A DNA stretch of 64,000 nucleotides from Intrasporangium oryzae NRRL B-24470 (GCF_000576595.1 NZ_AWSA01000005.1:62001-126000), one strand, 5' to 3'; positions 26,850 through 38,833 are shown, counted from the first letter of the stretch. Program-made: numbers and translations. The notes: generated by a model from the sequence alone, not told the origin.

Positions 26850-28220
26850 TCACCCAGTCAGGGCGGTCGGCTCCGACTCGAGGACGGCCCGGGACCCGGC
26901 CGACGGCTGCCCGTCGGTCTCCGCCCGATCACGTTCGGCGCGCAGTGCCGGCAGGTAGCAGAGCACGCCGAGGATGCTGAGCGCGCCTGCGGCCACCATC
27001 GCGACCTGGGTCGACGTGCGCTCGGCGAGGAGCCCGACGAGGGGTGCTGCGACCCCGAAGGCGGCGAAGGCGAACATCGAGTTCATCGACAGGACCGTGG
27101 CGCGGTTCTCGGCCCGGGCCTCGCGATGGAGCAGGGCCCCGTGCATCGGTCCGGCGGCGCCGTGGAGGAGGTAGGTCACCGCGTACGCGGAGACGAGGCC
27201 GACCGGGCCGGCGGCCAGACCCATGGCCACGGCGCCCAGGCCGTTGAGGACCCGTGCCGCCATCGCCGTCCGGGTCACCCCGATCCGGCGGCTGCTCCAC
27301 CCGGCGAGGGCGGACCCGACGGCGAAGACGGCCCACCCGCCCGCGGCGACGGGCCCCATGATCGCGCCCGCCTGCTCCTCGCCGCCGACGAGCTCCGCGA
27401 GGCGGATCGGCTGGAACCCCTCGAAGACGACCATGGCGAGCGACCAGAAGAGCTCGACGAGGACGATCCCGAGCAGGACCCGGCTGCCCCGCAGGAGCCG
27501 GAGCCCGTCGCGGACGACACCCGGAGCCTGCCGCCCGGAGGCGAGGGCCTGGTGCACCGCTGAGCCCCGGTGGTCGGACGCGTCCGGGCGCGGGTGCTCC
27601 TCGCGGAGCAGGACGGCCACGGCGGCGAGGTGGACGACGTTGAGCCCGACGAAGAGCGCGACCGGCACCATGAGCGCCGACGCGCCGGGGACCGGGTGCC
27701 ACCACACGAGCCCGCCGGAGAGCAGGGCCCCGACCGCGATGGCCCCGCCGACGATGGCGCCCTGCGCGGACAGGGCGTCGTCGACGTCGGCTCCCGGGCT
27801 CGTGAGGTGCACGGTGTCGACGTACCACGCCTCGAGGGGGCCCGAGTCGAGCGCCCGGAAGACGCCGGTCAGGAGGGCCGCGGCGAGGAACATCCAGTAG
27901 GACTGGGCCGCGAGGGTGGCGACGGAGGCGACGACGTTGACCAGGGCCGCGGCGACGAGGACCGGGCGCCGGCCGGCGGCGTCGGCGAACCCGCTCGTCG
28001 GAAGCTCGAGGGCGAAGACCGTGAGCCCGGCCACCGACGCGAGGCTCATGACCTCGGCGATGCTGAGGCCGTGCTCGAGCTGCCAGAGCGTCGAGACGCC
28101 GATGACGAGGCCGATCGGGAACCAGCGGGTGAACGTCAGCGTGAGGAAGACCCGCCGGGCCGCCCGCGGGGACAGCACCGCCCGTTCCTGCGTCGAGAGC
28201 GCTCCGGCCGGGGCGCTCAT
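26850..28220 (-). CDS. MFS transporter (probable drug efflux)
   Basis: 456 residues with about twelve hydrophobic helices; the N-half has the motif-A-like GFADAAGRRPVLV loop after TM2. Start chosen at the ATG whose bases overlap the stop of the upstream regulator gene (ATGA), so the pair is one operon. Regulator plus exporter suggests inducible efflux of a toxic compound; substrate unknown. Confidence 0.88.
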   Translation of the reverse strand: MSAPAGALSTQERAVLSPRAARRVFLTLTFTRWFPIGLVIGVSTLWQLEHGLSIAEVMSLASVAGLTVFALELPTSGFADAAGRRPVLVAAALVNVVASVATLAAQSYWMFLAAALLTGVFRALDSGPLEAWYVDTVHLTSPGADVDDALSAQGAIVGGAIAVGALLSGGLVWWHPVPGASALMVPVALFVGLNVVHLAAVAVLLREEHPRPDASDHRGSAVHQALASGRQAPGVVRDGLRLLRGSRVLLGIVLVELFWSLAMVVFEGFQPIRLAELVGGEEQAGAIMGPVAAGGWAVFAVGSALAGWSSRRIGVTRTAMAARVLNGLGAVAMGLAAGPVGLVSAYAVTYLLHGAAGPMHGALLHREARAENRATVLSMNSMFAFAAFGVAAPLVGLLAERTSTQVAMVAAGALSILGVLCYLPALRAERDRAETDGQPSAGSRAVLESEPTALTG

Positions 28221-28894
28221 CGGTTCTGCTCCTTGCCGCCACGTGCCCGGGACGCCGGGGGTCGGTCGAGGTCGAGCGGGTAGGCGAAGGCGTAGACGGC
28301 GACCCGCCGGGCCTGGGGGTTGCCCTGGCCGACCCGGCGATACCGCTCGATGACCTCCCACACCTCGTCACGCAGCGCCACGAGCTGTTCGGGGGTGACG
28401 AGGGCCATCGAGTCGCTGCTGCCGCACGCGTCCTGCCAGGCGGCCGGCCAGGCCATGGAGACGTCGAGCCACTTGTCGTACTGCTCGCTGAAGTGGCGGG
28501 CGTAGTCGCGCGTCAGCCAGTTGAGGGCGGTCTCGGAGTCCTCGTCGCCCTCGAAGTCGCTCGGGTTCCACGCGGTGAACTCGGTGGACGGGCGCCAGAG
28601 CCGGCGCTTGCCCTCGCCCTCGCCGGTGTCCTCGACGAGACCGACCGACTCGAGCTTGCGCAGGTGGTAGCTCGTCGCGCCGGAGTTGGTGCCGAGGAGG
28701 GCGGCCAGGTCGGTCGCCGTGGCCGGCCCACCGAGGCGCAGGGTCGAGAGCAGGCGCGAACGCAGCGGGTGGGCGAGGACCTTGAGGCTCTGGGCATCGA
28801 GGTGGACCGCGTCGGACGGCCCGGTGACCGAGGCGCTCCCGGGGGCGGGAGGAGGGGATGGCGGAGAGGACGAGGGAGGGGTCTGTGCAGCCAT
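28217..28894 (-). CDS. ArsR/winged-helix transcription regulator
   Basis: 225 residues from the ATG just before the inverted repeat; longer frames would begin inside the operator. A Pro/Ser-rich lead (1-35) precedes a winged HTH (~40-125: LKVLAHPLRSRLLSTLRLGG, TSYHLRKLESVGLVED). The remainder (WRPSTEFTAWNPSDF onwards) is a helical effector domain. It probably represses its own operon with the MFS exporter through the sites at 28896-28944. Confidence 0.88.
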   Translation of the reverse strand: MAAQTPPSSSPPSPPPAPGSASVTGPSDAVHLDAQSLKVLAHPLRSRLLSTLRLGGPATATDLAALLGTNSGATSYHLRKLESVGLVEDTGEGEGKRRLWRPSTEFTAWNPSDFEGDEDSETALNWLTRDYARHFSEQYDKWLDVSMAWPAAWQDACGSSDSMALVTPEQLVALRDEVWEVIERYRRVGQGNPQARRVAVYAFAYPLDLDRPPASRARGGKEQNR

Positions 28895-28895
28895 A

Positions 28896-28944
28896 GTGTG
28901 CACAATAGCGCTGCATACTTCGTTTGCACAAGTATTGTGCACAC
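28896..28944. promoter_or_regulatory. paired operator upstream of the ArsR-type gene
   Basis: GTGTGCACAATA and its exact complement TATTGTGCACAC lie 25 bases apart, right before the regulator ATG. Each contains the 8-bp palindrome TGTGCACA, so this could be two dimer sites. A third partial TTGCACAAG lies between them. Autorepression is likely. Confidence 0.6.
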
Positions 28945-29003
28945 CGTCTGCCCGCAGGCATCTGCGCAGGTCAGAGCCGCTTTTCGATGCTGTTGTCCAC
29001 GAT

Positions 29004-29032
29004 TTGAGCTGCTCCGACCCACCCCGTAGACT
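29004..29032 (+). promoter_or_regulatory. rplM-rpsI promoter
   Basis: TTGAGC, 17 bases, TAGACT gives a good vegetative promoter about 120 bases before rplM. The block TAGACTTGATC matches TAGTCTTGATC before infA, suggesting a shared ribosomal promoter type. Confidence 0.6.
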
Positions 29033-29155
29033 TGATCACTGTTGTGCCAGACCGGCGCCGAGTGCCCGGCCGCCCCGCTCCAGCGAGAGGGACGTTCGGC
29101 TCGGGCCCGGCAGAGCGGCATACATCCATCGTTAGAAGCGAAAAGGCAGACTCCA

Positions 29156-29599
29156 TTGCGCACCTACACCCCGAAGCCCGGCGAGGTCACTCGCACGTGG
29201 CACGTCATCGACGCGACCGACGTCGTGCTCGGCCGTCTCGCGAGCCAGGCTGCGGTCCTGCTCCGGGGCAAGCACAAGCCGCAGTTCGCGCCGCACGTCG
29301 ACACCGGTGACTTCGTCATCATCATCAACGCCGAGAAGGTCGCCCTCACCGGCGCCAAGCTCCAGCAGAAGAAGGCCTACAGCCACTCGGGCTTCCCGGG
29401 CGGCCTCAAGACCACCTCCTACACCGAGCTGCTCGCCAAGAGCCCCGAGAAGGCCGTCGAGAAGGCCATCCGCGGCATGCTCCCCAAGAACTCCCTCGCC
29501 CGCCAGCAGCTGTCCAAGCTGAAGATCTACCGCGGCGCCGAGCACCCGCACGCGGCCCAGAAGCCCGTCCCCTTCGAGATCTCCCAGGTCGCGCAGTAA
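29156..29599 (+). CDS. rplM: 50S ribosomal protein L13
   Basis: 147 residues from a TTG codon, giving the usual [20 protein letters not shown] start; an upstream ATG frame would add an unrelated lead. Core: [50 protein letters not shown]13 is an early 50S assembly protein. AAAAGG lies upstream. rpsI follows after 41 bases; this pair is always cotranscribed. Confidence 0.96.
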   Translation: MRTYTPKPGEVTRTWHVIDATDVVLGRLASQAAVLLRGKHKPQFAPHVDTGDFVIIINAEKVALTGAKLQQKKAYSHSGFPGGLKTTSYTELLAKSPEKAVEKAIRGMLPKNSLARQQLSKLKIYRGAEHPHAAQKPVPFEISQVAQ

Positions 29600-29640
29600 G
29601 CCCCCGGCTTCCAGCTGCTGCGTAGAAAGCGAACATCACT

Positions 29641-30144
29641 GTGACTGACAACATCAACGAGGCTGTCCTCGACACCGACGAGCCGGAGCTGTCCGAGTAC
29701 ACCTCGGAGTCCGACACGAGCGTCTCGGGCGAGGGCAAGCGCGCCCGCCAGGTCTCGACGCCCGGTGCCGCCACCGGCCGCCGCAAGCAGGCCATCGCCC
29801 GCGTCCGGATCGTCCCCGGCACCGGCGAGTGGAAGATCAACGGCCGCACCCTCGACGCGTACTTCCCGAACAAGGTGCACCAGCAGATCGTCAAGGAGCC
29901 CCTGACGCTCCTCGAGCTCGACGGCTCGTACGACGTGCTCGTCCGCGTCCACGGCGGTGGCCCCTCCGGCCAGGCCGGCGCGGTCCGTCTCGGCGTCGCC
30001 CGCTCGCTCAACGGCGTCGACGAGGAGCTCAACCGTCCCGCCCTCAAGAAGGCCGGGTTCCTGACGCGCGACGCCCGCGTCCCCGAGCGCAAGAAGGCCG
30101 GTCTCAAGAAGGCCCGCAAGGCTCCCCAGTACAGCAAGCGCTGA
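29641..30144 (+). CDS. rpsI: 30S ribosomal protein S9
   Basis: 167 residues, GTG start. The first ~40 residues are an acidic extension common in Actinobacteria; S9 proper begins near [17 protein letters not shown] and ends [17 protein letters not shown], whose last residues reach the P-site tRNA. A terminator hairpin follows within 25 bases. Confidence 0.97.
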   Translation: MTDNINEAVLDTDEPELSEYTSESDTSVSGEGKRARQVSTPGAATGRRKQAIARVRIVPGTGEWKINGRTLDAYFPNKVHQQIVKEPLTLLELDGSYDVLVRVHGGGPSGQAGAVRLGVARSLNGVDEELNRPALKKAGFLTRDARVPERKKAGLKKARKAPQYSKR

Positions 30145-30166
30145 CCTGGCTGCCCCAGCAGGCCGC

Positions 30167-30201
30167 GCGAAGGCCCCCGAGCAGTGCTCGGGGGCCTTCG
30201 C
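30167..30201 (+). terminator. terminator after rpsI
   Basis: GCGAAGGCCCCCGAGCA and its complement form a 17-bp stem with a tiny loop, 22 bases after the rpsI stop. The convergent secreted-protein gene may also end here. Confidence 0.8.
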
Positions 30202-30236
30202 CGTGTTCCGAGGGCGTATGCCGTCGGGCTGGGTGC

Positions 30237-31385
30237 TCAGCTCACCGTCACGTGGGACAGGTCGCAGCGGTTGGTGTCGTTGGACCACGTCGCCTGCATC
30301 GGGAACGAGCCCGTCGCCGTCGACACGTTGCCTGCACCCCCGGCGGAACCGGGCGAGATCCAGGCGCACTCGTCGCCGTTCTCCTGGCCGGAGTACGTGC
30401 GGGAGGTGAGGTTGGTCCACCCACCGGCCGGGTTCTGGTCGGTGATCGTCTCGGCGTACTCGTGCCCCTCGACGATCGTGTAGCCGTCGTCCGTGCCCGC
30501 CGATCCCGCGTTGACGAAGTTCTGGCCGCAGCTCGTGCCCATGTCCATGACGTAGGGCATGTTGGTGAAGGCGATGTCGCCGTAGGACGAGGCCACCCCG
30601 ACGTACGAGTCGCCGTTCCAGTCGTGCCAGGCGCAGAAGTTGCCGCTCGCCGTGTTGAACCCGTCAGGGTGGGTCCCCGTCGGGGAGAGGATGACGTACT
30701 GCGCGTAGCGGTTGCTCGCGGCCGTCGTGTTGCCGAAGTGGCCGGCCGCCTTGACGGCCTCCTGGCCGAGCTGCGTCGCCGTCGCGTTCGAGGGCGACGC
30801 GACCGAGCTGTCGTACCAGACGCCGGCGAAGGCCCCGCCGGTGGGGTAGCCGACGTGGGTCGCGGTCGCGGAGCACGTCGTTGCGCCCTTGGCCATGCCG
30901 CCGCCGTCGCAGTACTGCGTCATGACGCCCGACCACGCCTCGCCGCCCGTACCCAGGCCCTTCATCAGGTTCTGGATGACCGGCGCACCGGTCTTCGGGT
31001 CGCCCGTGAAGGTGAGGTTGCCGTTCGCGTCGGTGCCCTGGGTGCCCCACTGGCTGCCGTAGAACACGAGGTAGACCTTCGGGGTCCCGCTCGTGACGCC
31101 GATGCCGTCGACGCCGCCGCCGTAGGAGAGCGTCTTGCTCGCCGAGGGCCTGGCCTTCTGCAGGGCGGCCCAGCGCTGCATCTGCGTGTTGAGCTCACGC
31201 GTCGGGACGACGCCGTGCCGGTAGGGGTGGTCGTAGGCGGGGGAGTAGGGGTTCGCGACCGGGGACGCGTCGCTGCTCGGCGCGGGTGAGGCCGCGGCAA
31301 CGGTGCCGGCTGCGCCGAGGCCGGTCGCCGCGAGGAGGGCGGCGACGGCAACGGAGGGGAGCCGGCGCGAGGTGCGAGAGTTCAT
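30237..31385 (-). CDS. secreted protein with HEYAE motif, possible peptidase-like
   Basis: 382 residues from the ATG behind AAAGGAACCTGG. Sec signal to about residue 32 ([21 protein letters not shown]). The mature part has [11 protein letters not shown] near 100, YCDGGG, several cysteines (extracellular disulfides likely) and [21 protein letters not shown] followed by ENGDECAW. The HE..AE...T.P / GDECAW pairing resembles plant EXORDIUM (Phi-1) proteins and could be metal-binding, but the classical HExxH is absent. Function unproven. Confidence 0.75.
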   Translation of the reverse strand: MNSRTSRRLPSVAVAALLAATGLGAAGTVAAASPAPSSDASPVANPYSPAYDHPYRHGVVPTRELNTQMQRWAALQKARPSASKTLSYGGGVDGIGVTSGTPKVYLVFYGSQWGTQGTDANGNLTFTGDPKTGAPVIQNLMKGLGTGGEAWSGVMTQYCDGGGMAKGATTCSATATHVGYPTGGAFAGVWYDSSVASPSNATATQLGQEAVKAAGHFGNTTAASNRYAQYVILSPTGTHPDGFNTASGNFCAWHDWNGDSYVGVASSYGDIAFTNMPYVMDMGTSCGQNFVNAGSAGTDDGYTIVEGHEYAETITDQNPAGGWTNLTSRTYSGQENGDECAWISPGSAGGAGNVSTATGSFPMQATWSNDTNRCDLSHVTVS

Positions 31386-31641
31386 CCAGGTTCCTTTCGT
31401 GAACACTGCTGGACGACGGGTCGTGTGTGACGTGCTCATCGTGGTGGGGCGGAACCTCCCCAACCTGAGGCCAGACTGGGAGTTGGCTGCCAAGTTCCGG
31501 AGGGTCCATTTCCGGTCAAGGCACCCAAAAGGGCGGACGCTCGGTTCTCAAGTGGGGATGTCTCGGCCTCGTGTCGTATCGTCGAGCGTCACAGATCGCG
31601 CAGGTTGGCCGACCGGTCGGCCGTATCGGAAGGCAGTACGA

Positions 31642-32988
31642 GTGGGTCGACTCTTCGGCACGGACGGCGTCCGTGGGCTCGCGAACCAGGACATCACCGC
31701 TGAGCTGGCGCTCGACCTGTCGGTCGCGGCGGCCCACGTGCTCGCGGAGGTGGGCGAGTTCAACGGCCACCGGCCCGTTGCCGTCGTCGGCCGGGACCCC
31801 CGCGCATCGGGGGAGTTCCTCGCGGCGGCGACCGCCGCAGGCCTCGCCTCGGCCGGGGTCGACGTGCGTGACGCGGGCGTCCTACCCACCCCCGCCATCG
31901 CCTACCTCGTCGCCGAGCAGCGGGCCGACCTCGGTGCCATGCTCTCGGCCTCGCACAACCCCATGCCCGACAACGGCATCAAGTTCTTTGCCCGAGGCGG
32001 TCACAAGCTCGCCGACGAGCTCGAGGACCGGATCGAGGGCCGCCTCCGCGAGAGCTGGCAGCGTCCGACCGGGGCCGACGTCGGGCGCATCACACCGCTC
32101 CAGGACGGCGCCGACCGCTACGTCGCCCACCTCCTGTCGGTGCTGCCGAACCGCCTCGACGGACTCCACGTCGTCATCGACGCAGCCCACGGGGCCGCCT
32201 ACGAGGTGGCGCCGCGCGCCTTCCGGGAGGCCGGGGCCGAGGTGACCCTCATCGGCGGCGAGCCCGACGGGATCAACATCAACGACGGCTACGGCTCGAC
32301 CCACATCGGCGAGCTCAAGAAGGCCGTCGTCCAGGTCGGCGCCGACTTCGGCATCGCCCTCGACGGTGACGCCGACCGCTGCCTCGCCGTCGACGCTGCC
32401 GGCAACGAGGTCGACGGAGACCAGATCATGGCGATCCTGGCGGTCGCGATGAAGGAGCAGGGCGTGCTCCGCGGCGACACGCTCGTCGCGACGGTCATGT
32501 CCAACCTCGGGATGATTCAGGCCCTCGAGGCGGTCGGGATCAAGGTCGTCCAGACGGCGGTCGGCGACCGCTACGTCCTCGAGGGCATGAAGGACGGCGG
32601 CTTCGTCCTCGGCGGCGAGCAGTCCGGGCACGTCGTCATGCTCGACCACGGCACCACCGGCGACGGAACCCTGACCGGCCTCATGCTCGCCTCGCGCGTC
32701 GCCGCGACCGGGCGGACCCTCGCCGACCTCGCCGCCGTCATGAGCCACTTCCCGCAGATCCTCGTCAACGTCAAGGACGTCGACAAGTCGCGCCTCGAGA
32801 GCAGCGACGCCGTCGCCGACGCGGTGCGCGCGGCCGAGGGAGAGCTCGGGGTCAACGGGCGAGTCCTGCTGCGCAAGTCGGGCACCGAACCCGTGGTACG
32901 CGTCATGGTCGAGGCCGCCGACGGCGACCAGGCCAGGGCGCTCGCGGACCGGCTCGTCGACGTCGTGAAGTCCCAGCTGGCGTTCTGA
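31642..32988 (+). CDS. glmM: phosphoglucosamine mutase
   Basis: 448 residues, GTG start giving [15 protein letters not shown]. The phosphoserine loop is [11 protein letters not shown] (Ser about 102), the metal loop DGDADR, and the sugar-binding GEQSGH; the C-terminal phosphate loop is [15 protein letters not shown]. It converts glucosamine-6-P to glucosamine-1-P for UDP-GlcNAc. rplM-rpsI-glmM is the usual actinobacterial order, here interrupted by the secreted-protein gene on the other strand. Confidence 0.96.
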   Translation: MGRLFGTDGVRGLANQDITAELALDLSVAAAHVLAEVGEFNGHRPVAVVGRDPRASGEFLAAATAAGLASAGVDVRDAGVLPTPAIAYLVAEQRADLGAMLSASHNPMPDNGIKFFARGGHKLADELEDRIEGRLRESWQRPTGADVGRITPLQDGADRYVAHLLSVLPNRLDGLHVVIDAAHGAAYEVAPRAFREAGAEVTLIGGEPDGININDGYGSTHIGELKKAVVQVGADFGIALDGDADRCLAVDAAGNEVDGDQIMAILAVAMKEQGVLRGDTLVATVMSNLGMIQALEAVGIKVVQTAVGDRYVLEGMKDGGFVLGGEQSGHVVMLDHGTTGDGTLTGLMLASRVAATGRTLADLAAVMSHFPQILVNVKDVDKSRLESSDAVADAVRAAEGELGVNGRVLLRKSGTEPVVRVMVEAADGDQARALADRLVDVVKSQLAF

Positions 32989-32997
32989 CGAGCAGAC

Positions 32998-35322
32998 ATG
33001 GCCACCACGTCGACCAACTGGCCCACGTGGAAGCCATGGCCCGACGTGCTCGCGATCCTCGCGCCAGCCATCGTCGTCGCGGCTGCCTTCGGTGCTGCCG
33101 TCGTGTCCACCGGGACGACGTGGAGCACGGCGTTCTGGTGGCTCGGAGTCATGCTGTTCGGAGTGCTCGTTCCCGGTCTGGCACTCGTCCGTGCGGCCAG
33201 GCGGAGGCCGGCGACCCTGCGCGACGACGCCGGGTGGGCCGGTCCGGCGGGCCTGCTCGTCGCCCTCGCCGGCTGGCTCATCGGGCATCTCCTGCAGGAT
33301 CTCGTCGGTCATCGCCCCGGCCCGATGACCTGGGGCCTCGTCGTGACGGCCCTGCTCGGAGTGGTCCCGGCCACCCGACGTCGGCTCGTGGCCAGACCTG
33401 CGCCGTCGAAGCGGTCGTTCGTGGCGCCGGCCCTCGTCGCCGCGGCCATGCTCGGCGCCGTCAAGTGGGCCTGGACGGGCGGCCTGTCGTCGGCGCCCGC
33501 CATACCGGAGAGCACCACGAGGTACTCCCAGGACGTCGTCTACCAGGTGGCGCTCACCGGCGAGCTCCGACGAAGCCTCCGACCCGGGTACCCGCCTGTC
33601 GCCGGTGAGCCGCTCGACTACCACTGGTTCTTCCATGCCGTGGCAGCCCATCTCGGCGGTGATGGGCTTCACGACCTGGACGTGGTCGCCCGGTTGCTCC
33701 CCCTCAGCCTCATCCTCATGCTCATCGGACTCGCCGCCGTGGTCGGTCGGCAGGTCGTCGACCACGCCGCCGGCGGCCCCGGCGCGGCGCTCGCCGTCGC
33801 GCTCATGCTCCCGATCCGGGTCGACCCCTTCCGCCCGCCGGCCTCCTGGGCGCTCGGGATCTACTGGCAGCCCAGCCCCACCCAGACCCTGGCCTGGGTG
33901 TGGGGGCTGGCTCTCGCAGCCTGCATCATCGCCGTCGTGAGACGCCGCCCCTCGGACGCATCGGCGCCGGTCCTGCTCCTGCCGCTCTTCGCCCTCGGCG
34001 CCTCCGGGGCCAAGGCCTCGGAGGTGCCGGTCGTGGCGGGCGGCGTCGCCCTCGCCGCCCTGGTGTGGCTCCTCCTCAGCTGGCGTCGCCCGCTCGCGGA
34101 CGGGACCCTGGTGCGCTACGTCGTCGTGGGGATCGTCTGCATGGTTGCCGTGGCAGTCGGTGTGCTCTTCCTCTACCCCGGGAGCTACGGCCTGCAGTGG
34201 GATCCCCAGGCGGTCGCAGTCAAGGCCCAGAGCATGATCCACCCGGGGAGCCGGCTGACCGTGAGCGGGGCCTGGAAGTGGATCGTCCTCACGTCCGGAT
34301 GGCTGGCCCAGGTCTGGGTGCCCATCATGATCCCCGCCCTGCTCCTGCTCGTCCTCGTGCGACGCGATCCCCGGGACCCGACACCGTGGATCGCCACCGG
34401 TGCGGCCCTCGTCGGCTTGGTGACGTTGGTCGTCTTCACCCATCCGGGTAGCAGCCAGTGGTACTTCACGCTCGGAGCCGTTCCGATCGTGCTCGCCCTC
34501 TCCGGGGCGGCGGGTGGCTGGGTCGTCGCGCAGGCGTGGGCGAGCCGCTCCGCCTCCGTCCGGGGTGCGGCCCTGGGGCTGGTTGTCGCGGGGTCGGCGC
34601 TGGTCGTGCTCGTCAGGCGGCTGTCGGGAGCGCAGCCGCGCTCCGCTGAGGGCGCGTCGGCGTGGGTCGCCCCCCTCGGCTGGTTCGCCCTGGCCGTCGT
34701 CGCTGTCACGGTGGTCGGGTGGGCGGTCGGGCGCGCGCGCGGTGTTCGCGTGCGCGGCCTCGCCCTTGCCGCAACGGCGCTCGTCATCATGGGGGCCGCC
34801 CTTCCCTCATCGGCCGCCAACCTCGCGACCCTCCCGGCAGCCCGGGGCCACAGCACCGCCCGGCCCACCGACGTCCCCACCGACATGCGGGCCCTCTTCC
34901 TGGCGGGCCAGTACCTCCGACGGGCAGCGGCCCCCGACGACATCGTCGCCACCAACCGGATCTACCAGGCGATCATGTCCTCGGGAAAGGACGCCCGTGA
35001 CTTCACGGTCGCTGCGTTCAGCGGCCTGCGGACGGACGTGTCGGGATGGGCCTACTCCGGGCGCATCCTCGCCGAGGGCGCTCGCACCCATCGGTACTAC
35101 GTCACGCTTCCCTTCTGGGACCCTCCGAGACTGGCGGCCGAGCTCGCCCTCATCACCGATCCCACACCGTCCGGCTTCGCGTCGGCCTGGCAGCACGGCG
35201 TCCGGTGGATCGTCGCCGACGAGCGAGCCGGCCCGGTGTCTCCCACGCTCGGGACGCTTTCCGACGAGCGGTTCGAGCAGGACGGCGTGCAGGTCTTCCG
35301 GCTGAGGCCGCCTGCCGCCTGA
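32998..35322 (+). CDS. large polytopic membrane protein, possibly GT-C-like
   Basis: 774 residues with about fourteen hydrophobic segments across 15-650 and a soluble C-terminal part (~650-774). A long loop after the fifth segment holds RYSQDVVYQVALTGELRR and GEPLDYHWFFHAVAAH, a D/E-rich pattern like the first external loop of GT-C glycosyltransferases. The tail (ALFLAGQYLRRAAAPDDIVATN, VRWIVADERAG) resembles the soluble end of such transferases. Substrate not known. Starts 9 bases after glmM, so likely cotranscribed and perhaps linked to envelope polysaccharide. Confidence 0.65.
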   Translation: MATTSTNWPTWKPWPDVLAILAPAIVVAAAFGAAVVSTGTTWSTAFWWLGVMLFGVLVPGLALVRAARRRPATLRDDAGWAGPAGLLVALAGWLIGHLLQDLVGHRPGPMTWGLVVTALLGVVPATRRRLVARPAPSKRSFVAPALVAAAMLGAVKWAWTGGLSSAPAIPESTTRYSQDVVYQVALTGELRRSLRPGYPPVAGEPLDYHWFFHAVAAHLGGDGLHDLDVVARLLPLSLILMLIGLAAVVGRQVVDHAAGGPGAALAVALMLPIRVDPFRPPASWALGIYWQPSPTQTLAWVWGLALAACIIAVVRRRPSDASAPVLLLPLFALGASGAKASEVPVVAGGVALAALVWLLLSWRRPLADGTLVRYVVVGIVCMVAVAVGVLFLYPGSYGLQWDPQAVAVKAQSMIHPGSRLTVSGAWKWIVLTSGWLAQVWVPIMIPALLLLVLVRRDPRDPTPWIATGAALVGLVTLVVFTHPGSSQWYFTLGAVPIVLALSGAAGGWVVAQAWASRSASVRGAALGLVVAGSALVVLVRRLSGAQPRSAEGASAWVAPLGWFALAVVAVTVVGWAVGRARGVRVRGLALAATALVIMGAALPSSAANLATLPAARGHSTARPTDVPTDMRALFLAGQYLRRAAAPDDIVATNRIYQAIMSSGKDARDFTVAAFSGLRTDVSGWAYSGRILAEGARTHRYYVTLPFWDPPRLAAELALITDPTPSGFASAWQHGVRWIVADERAGPVSPTLGTLSDERFEQDGVQVFRLRPPAA

Positions 35323-35403
35323 GTCCCCGCCCGACCGGCAGGCTCCGGACCCGAGAACGACGTCAGCGGCATACGGGATCGAACGCGATGGGAGACTCGG
35401 CGG

Positions 35404-36609
35404 GTGAGCTCGGTCAACATCGTTCCCCTGCGACGCCGCATGGTGGCGCGCGACCCGCACGAGAAGCACCGGGTGGCCACCCCGCTCGAGCTGTTCTTCG
35501 ACCTCGTCTTCGTCGTGGCCATCGCGAGCGCAGCGGCGCAGTGGCACCACGGCCTCGCCGGGGGCGAGCTCGGTGACCTCGTCGGCTACCTCATGGTCTT
35601 CTTCGCCATCTGGTGGGCCTGGATGAACTACACGTGGTTCGCCTCGTCGTACGACTGCGACGACGTCACCTATCGGCTGCTCACCTTCACGATCATGGCC
35701 GGCTCACTCATGCTCGCCGCGGGCATCCCCGACCTGTTCGCCACCCGCCAGTCGGTCCTCGTCGTCGCCGGCTACGCCGTCATGCGCTTCGCCATGGTCG
35801 CGATGTGGCTGCGTGCCGCTGCCAGCCATCCCGAGGGGCGCACGACGGCCCTGACGTATGCCGCCGGGATCGCTGCCGTGCAGGTGCTGTGGATCGCTCG
35901 GCTGGCGATCGAGGGGCGCACCGCGCTCATGGTGTCGTTCTTCGCGCTCGTCGTGCTCGAGCTGCTCGTGCCGATCGTGGCCGAGCGGCGGGGGGTCACG
36001 CCGTTCCACCCGCACCACATCGCCGAGCGCTACGCCCTGCTGACGATCATCGTGCTCGGCGAGGTCATCCTCGCCTCCGTGCAGGCCGTCCAGGTCGCCC
36101 TGGGCCAAGGGGCGCAGCCGGGCCTGCTCGCCCTGATCGTCGGTGGCCTGCTCATCGTCTTCTCCATGTGGTGGCTCTACTTCAAGCGGGAGCACGCGGT
36201 CCTGTTCGAGGGCAGTGTCCGCAGCGTGTTCGTGACGGGCTACGGGCACTACCTCGTCTTCGCCTCGGTGGCCGCCACGGGCGCGGCGCTCGCGGCCTCC
36301 GTCGACCTCGTGCAGGGGCACGCGCATACCTCGGCGCGGGTGGTCGGCCTCGCCCTCGCCGGTGCGGTGGCCGTCTACACGTGGTGCCTGACGGTGATGC
36401 ACGCGATGGCGGGCGCGCGGCCGGCCGAGACACGGGCCGGAGTCGGAGTCGGTCTCGTCGTGCTCGGCGTCGCGGCCCTCGCGCCGCCCATCGGGATCAC
36501 CGTGCTCGCCGTCGGCCTCGTGCTCGCCGTCGCCGTGGCCCACCACGTGTGGCTCACGCAGAGGGTCGATCAGTCGATCGGGTCGAGCAGGCCCGTGTCG
36601 ACGTCGTAG
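35404..36609 (+). CDS. low temperature requirement A (LtrA) family protein
   Basis: 401 residues, GTG start. Family opening HRVATPLELFFDLVFVVAI, then about eleven hydrophobic helices and PFHPHHIAERYALLTIIVLGE in the middle. LtrA was named from a Listeria cold-growth mutant; its biochemical role is unknown. Its 3' end overlaps the convergent carbonic anhydrase gene by 40 bases. Confidence 0.9.
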   Translation: MSSVNIVPLRRRMVARDPHEKHRVATPLELFFDLVFVVAIASAAAQWHHGLAGGELGDLVGYLMVFFAIWWAWMNYTWFASSYDCDDVTYRLLTFTIMAGSLMLAAGIPDLFATRQSVLVVAGYAVMRFAMVAMWLRAAASHPEGRTTALTYAAGIAAVQVLWIARLAIEGRTALMVSFFALVVLELLVPIVAERRGVTPFHPHHIAERYALLTIIVLGEVILASVQAVQVALGQGAQPGLLALIVGGLLIVFSMWWLYFKREHAVLFEGSVRSVFVTGYGHYLVFASVAATGAALAASVDLVQGHAHTSARVVGLALAGAVAVYTWCLTVMHAMAGARPAETRAGVGVGLVVLGVAALAPPIGITVLAVGLVLAVAVAHHVWLTQRVDQSIGSSRPVSTS

Positions 36610-37078
36610 ACGAACCCGCCGACCAGGGTCCCCTCCCGGACGAGCGGGTGGGCCCGGACCTTGGCAAGGTCCTCGCGCAGCGCGGCAACCTGGTCGTCGA
36701 TGACGTGGAAGTCCTGCCACGAGGCGTCCTTGCCGGTGCTCCGGCCGACCCGCTCACGCAGCTCCTCCTCGGAGTTGGAGGCCATCGCGCAGCGGGTGTG
36801 GGGGACGACGAGGATCCGCTCGACCCCGAGCAGGTTCGTCGCGAGGACGAGTGCCTCGAGGGCGGCATCGGTGACGCGGCCTCCGGGGTTGCGGAAGATC
36901 TTCGCGTCGCCGGGATTGAGGCCGACGAGGCGCAGCGGGTCGATGCGCGAGTCCATGCACGTGACGATCGCGACCCCGGCGTGCGCGATGCCGTCGAAGC
37001 CGGCCAGGTCGAACCGGTCTGCGTACTCGCGGTTGGCGGCGAGCAGGTCCTCGAAGCCCTGGGCGGGCGTCCCCCCGC

Positions 37079-37082
<4 letters not shown>
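36570..37082 (-). CDS. beta-carbonic anhydrase
   Basis: 170 residues, GTG start overlapping the fumarase TGA by four bases. Zinc ligands Cys42, His95 and Cys98, with the Asp44/Arg46 dyad ([16 protein letters not shown]), match the mycobacterial Rv1284-like group. It interconverts CO2 and bicarbonate in the cytoplasm. Coupling to fumarase suggests joint expression with central carbon metabolism. Confidence 0.93.
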
Positions 37083-38803
<1,721 letters not shown>

Positions 38804-38833
38804 AGTCGCTCCTTGTAGACGTCGGGCACGCGG

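Noticed and set aside
31882-34443. An 853-codon minus-strand frame
   Set aside because: Antisense shadow of glmM and the membrane gene; both have strong family motifs on the plus strand.
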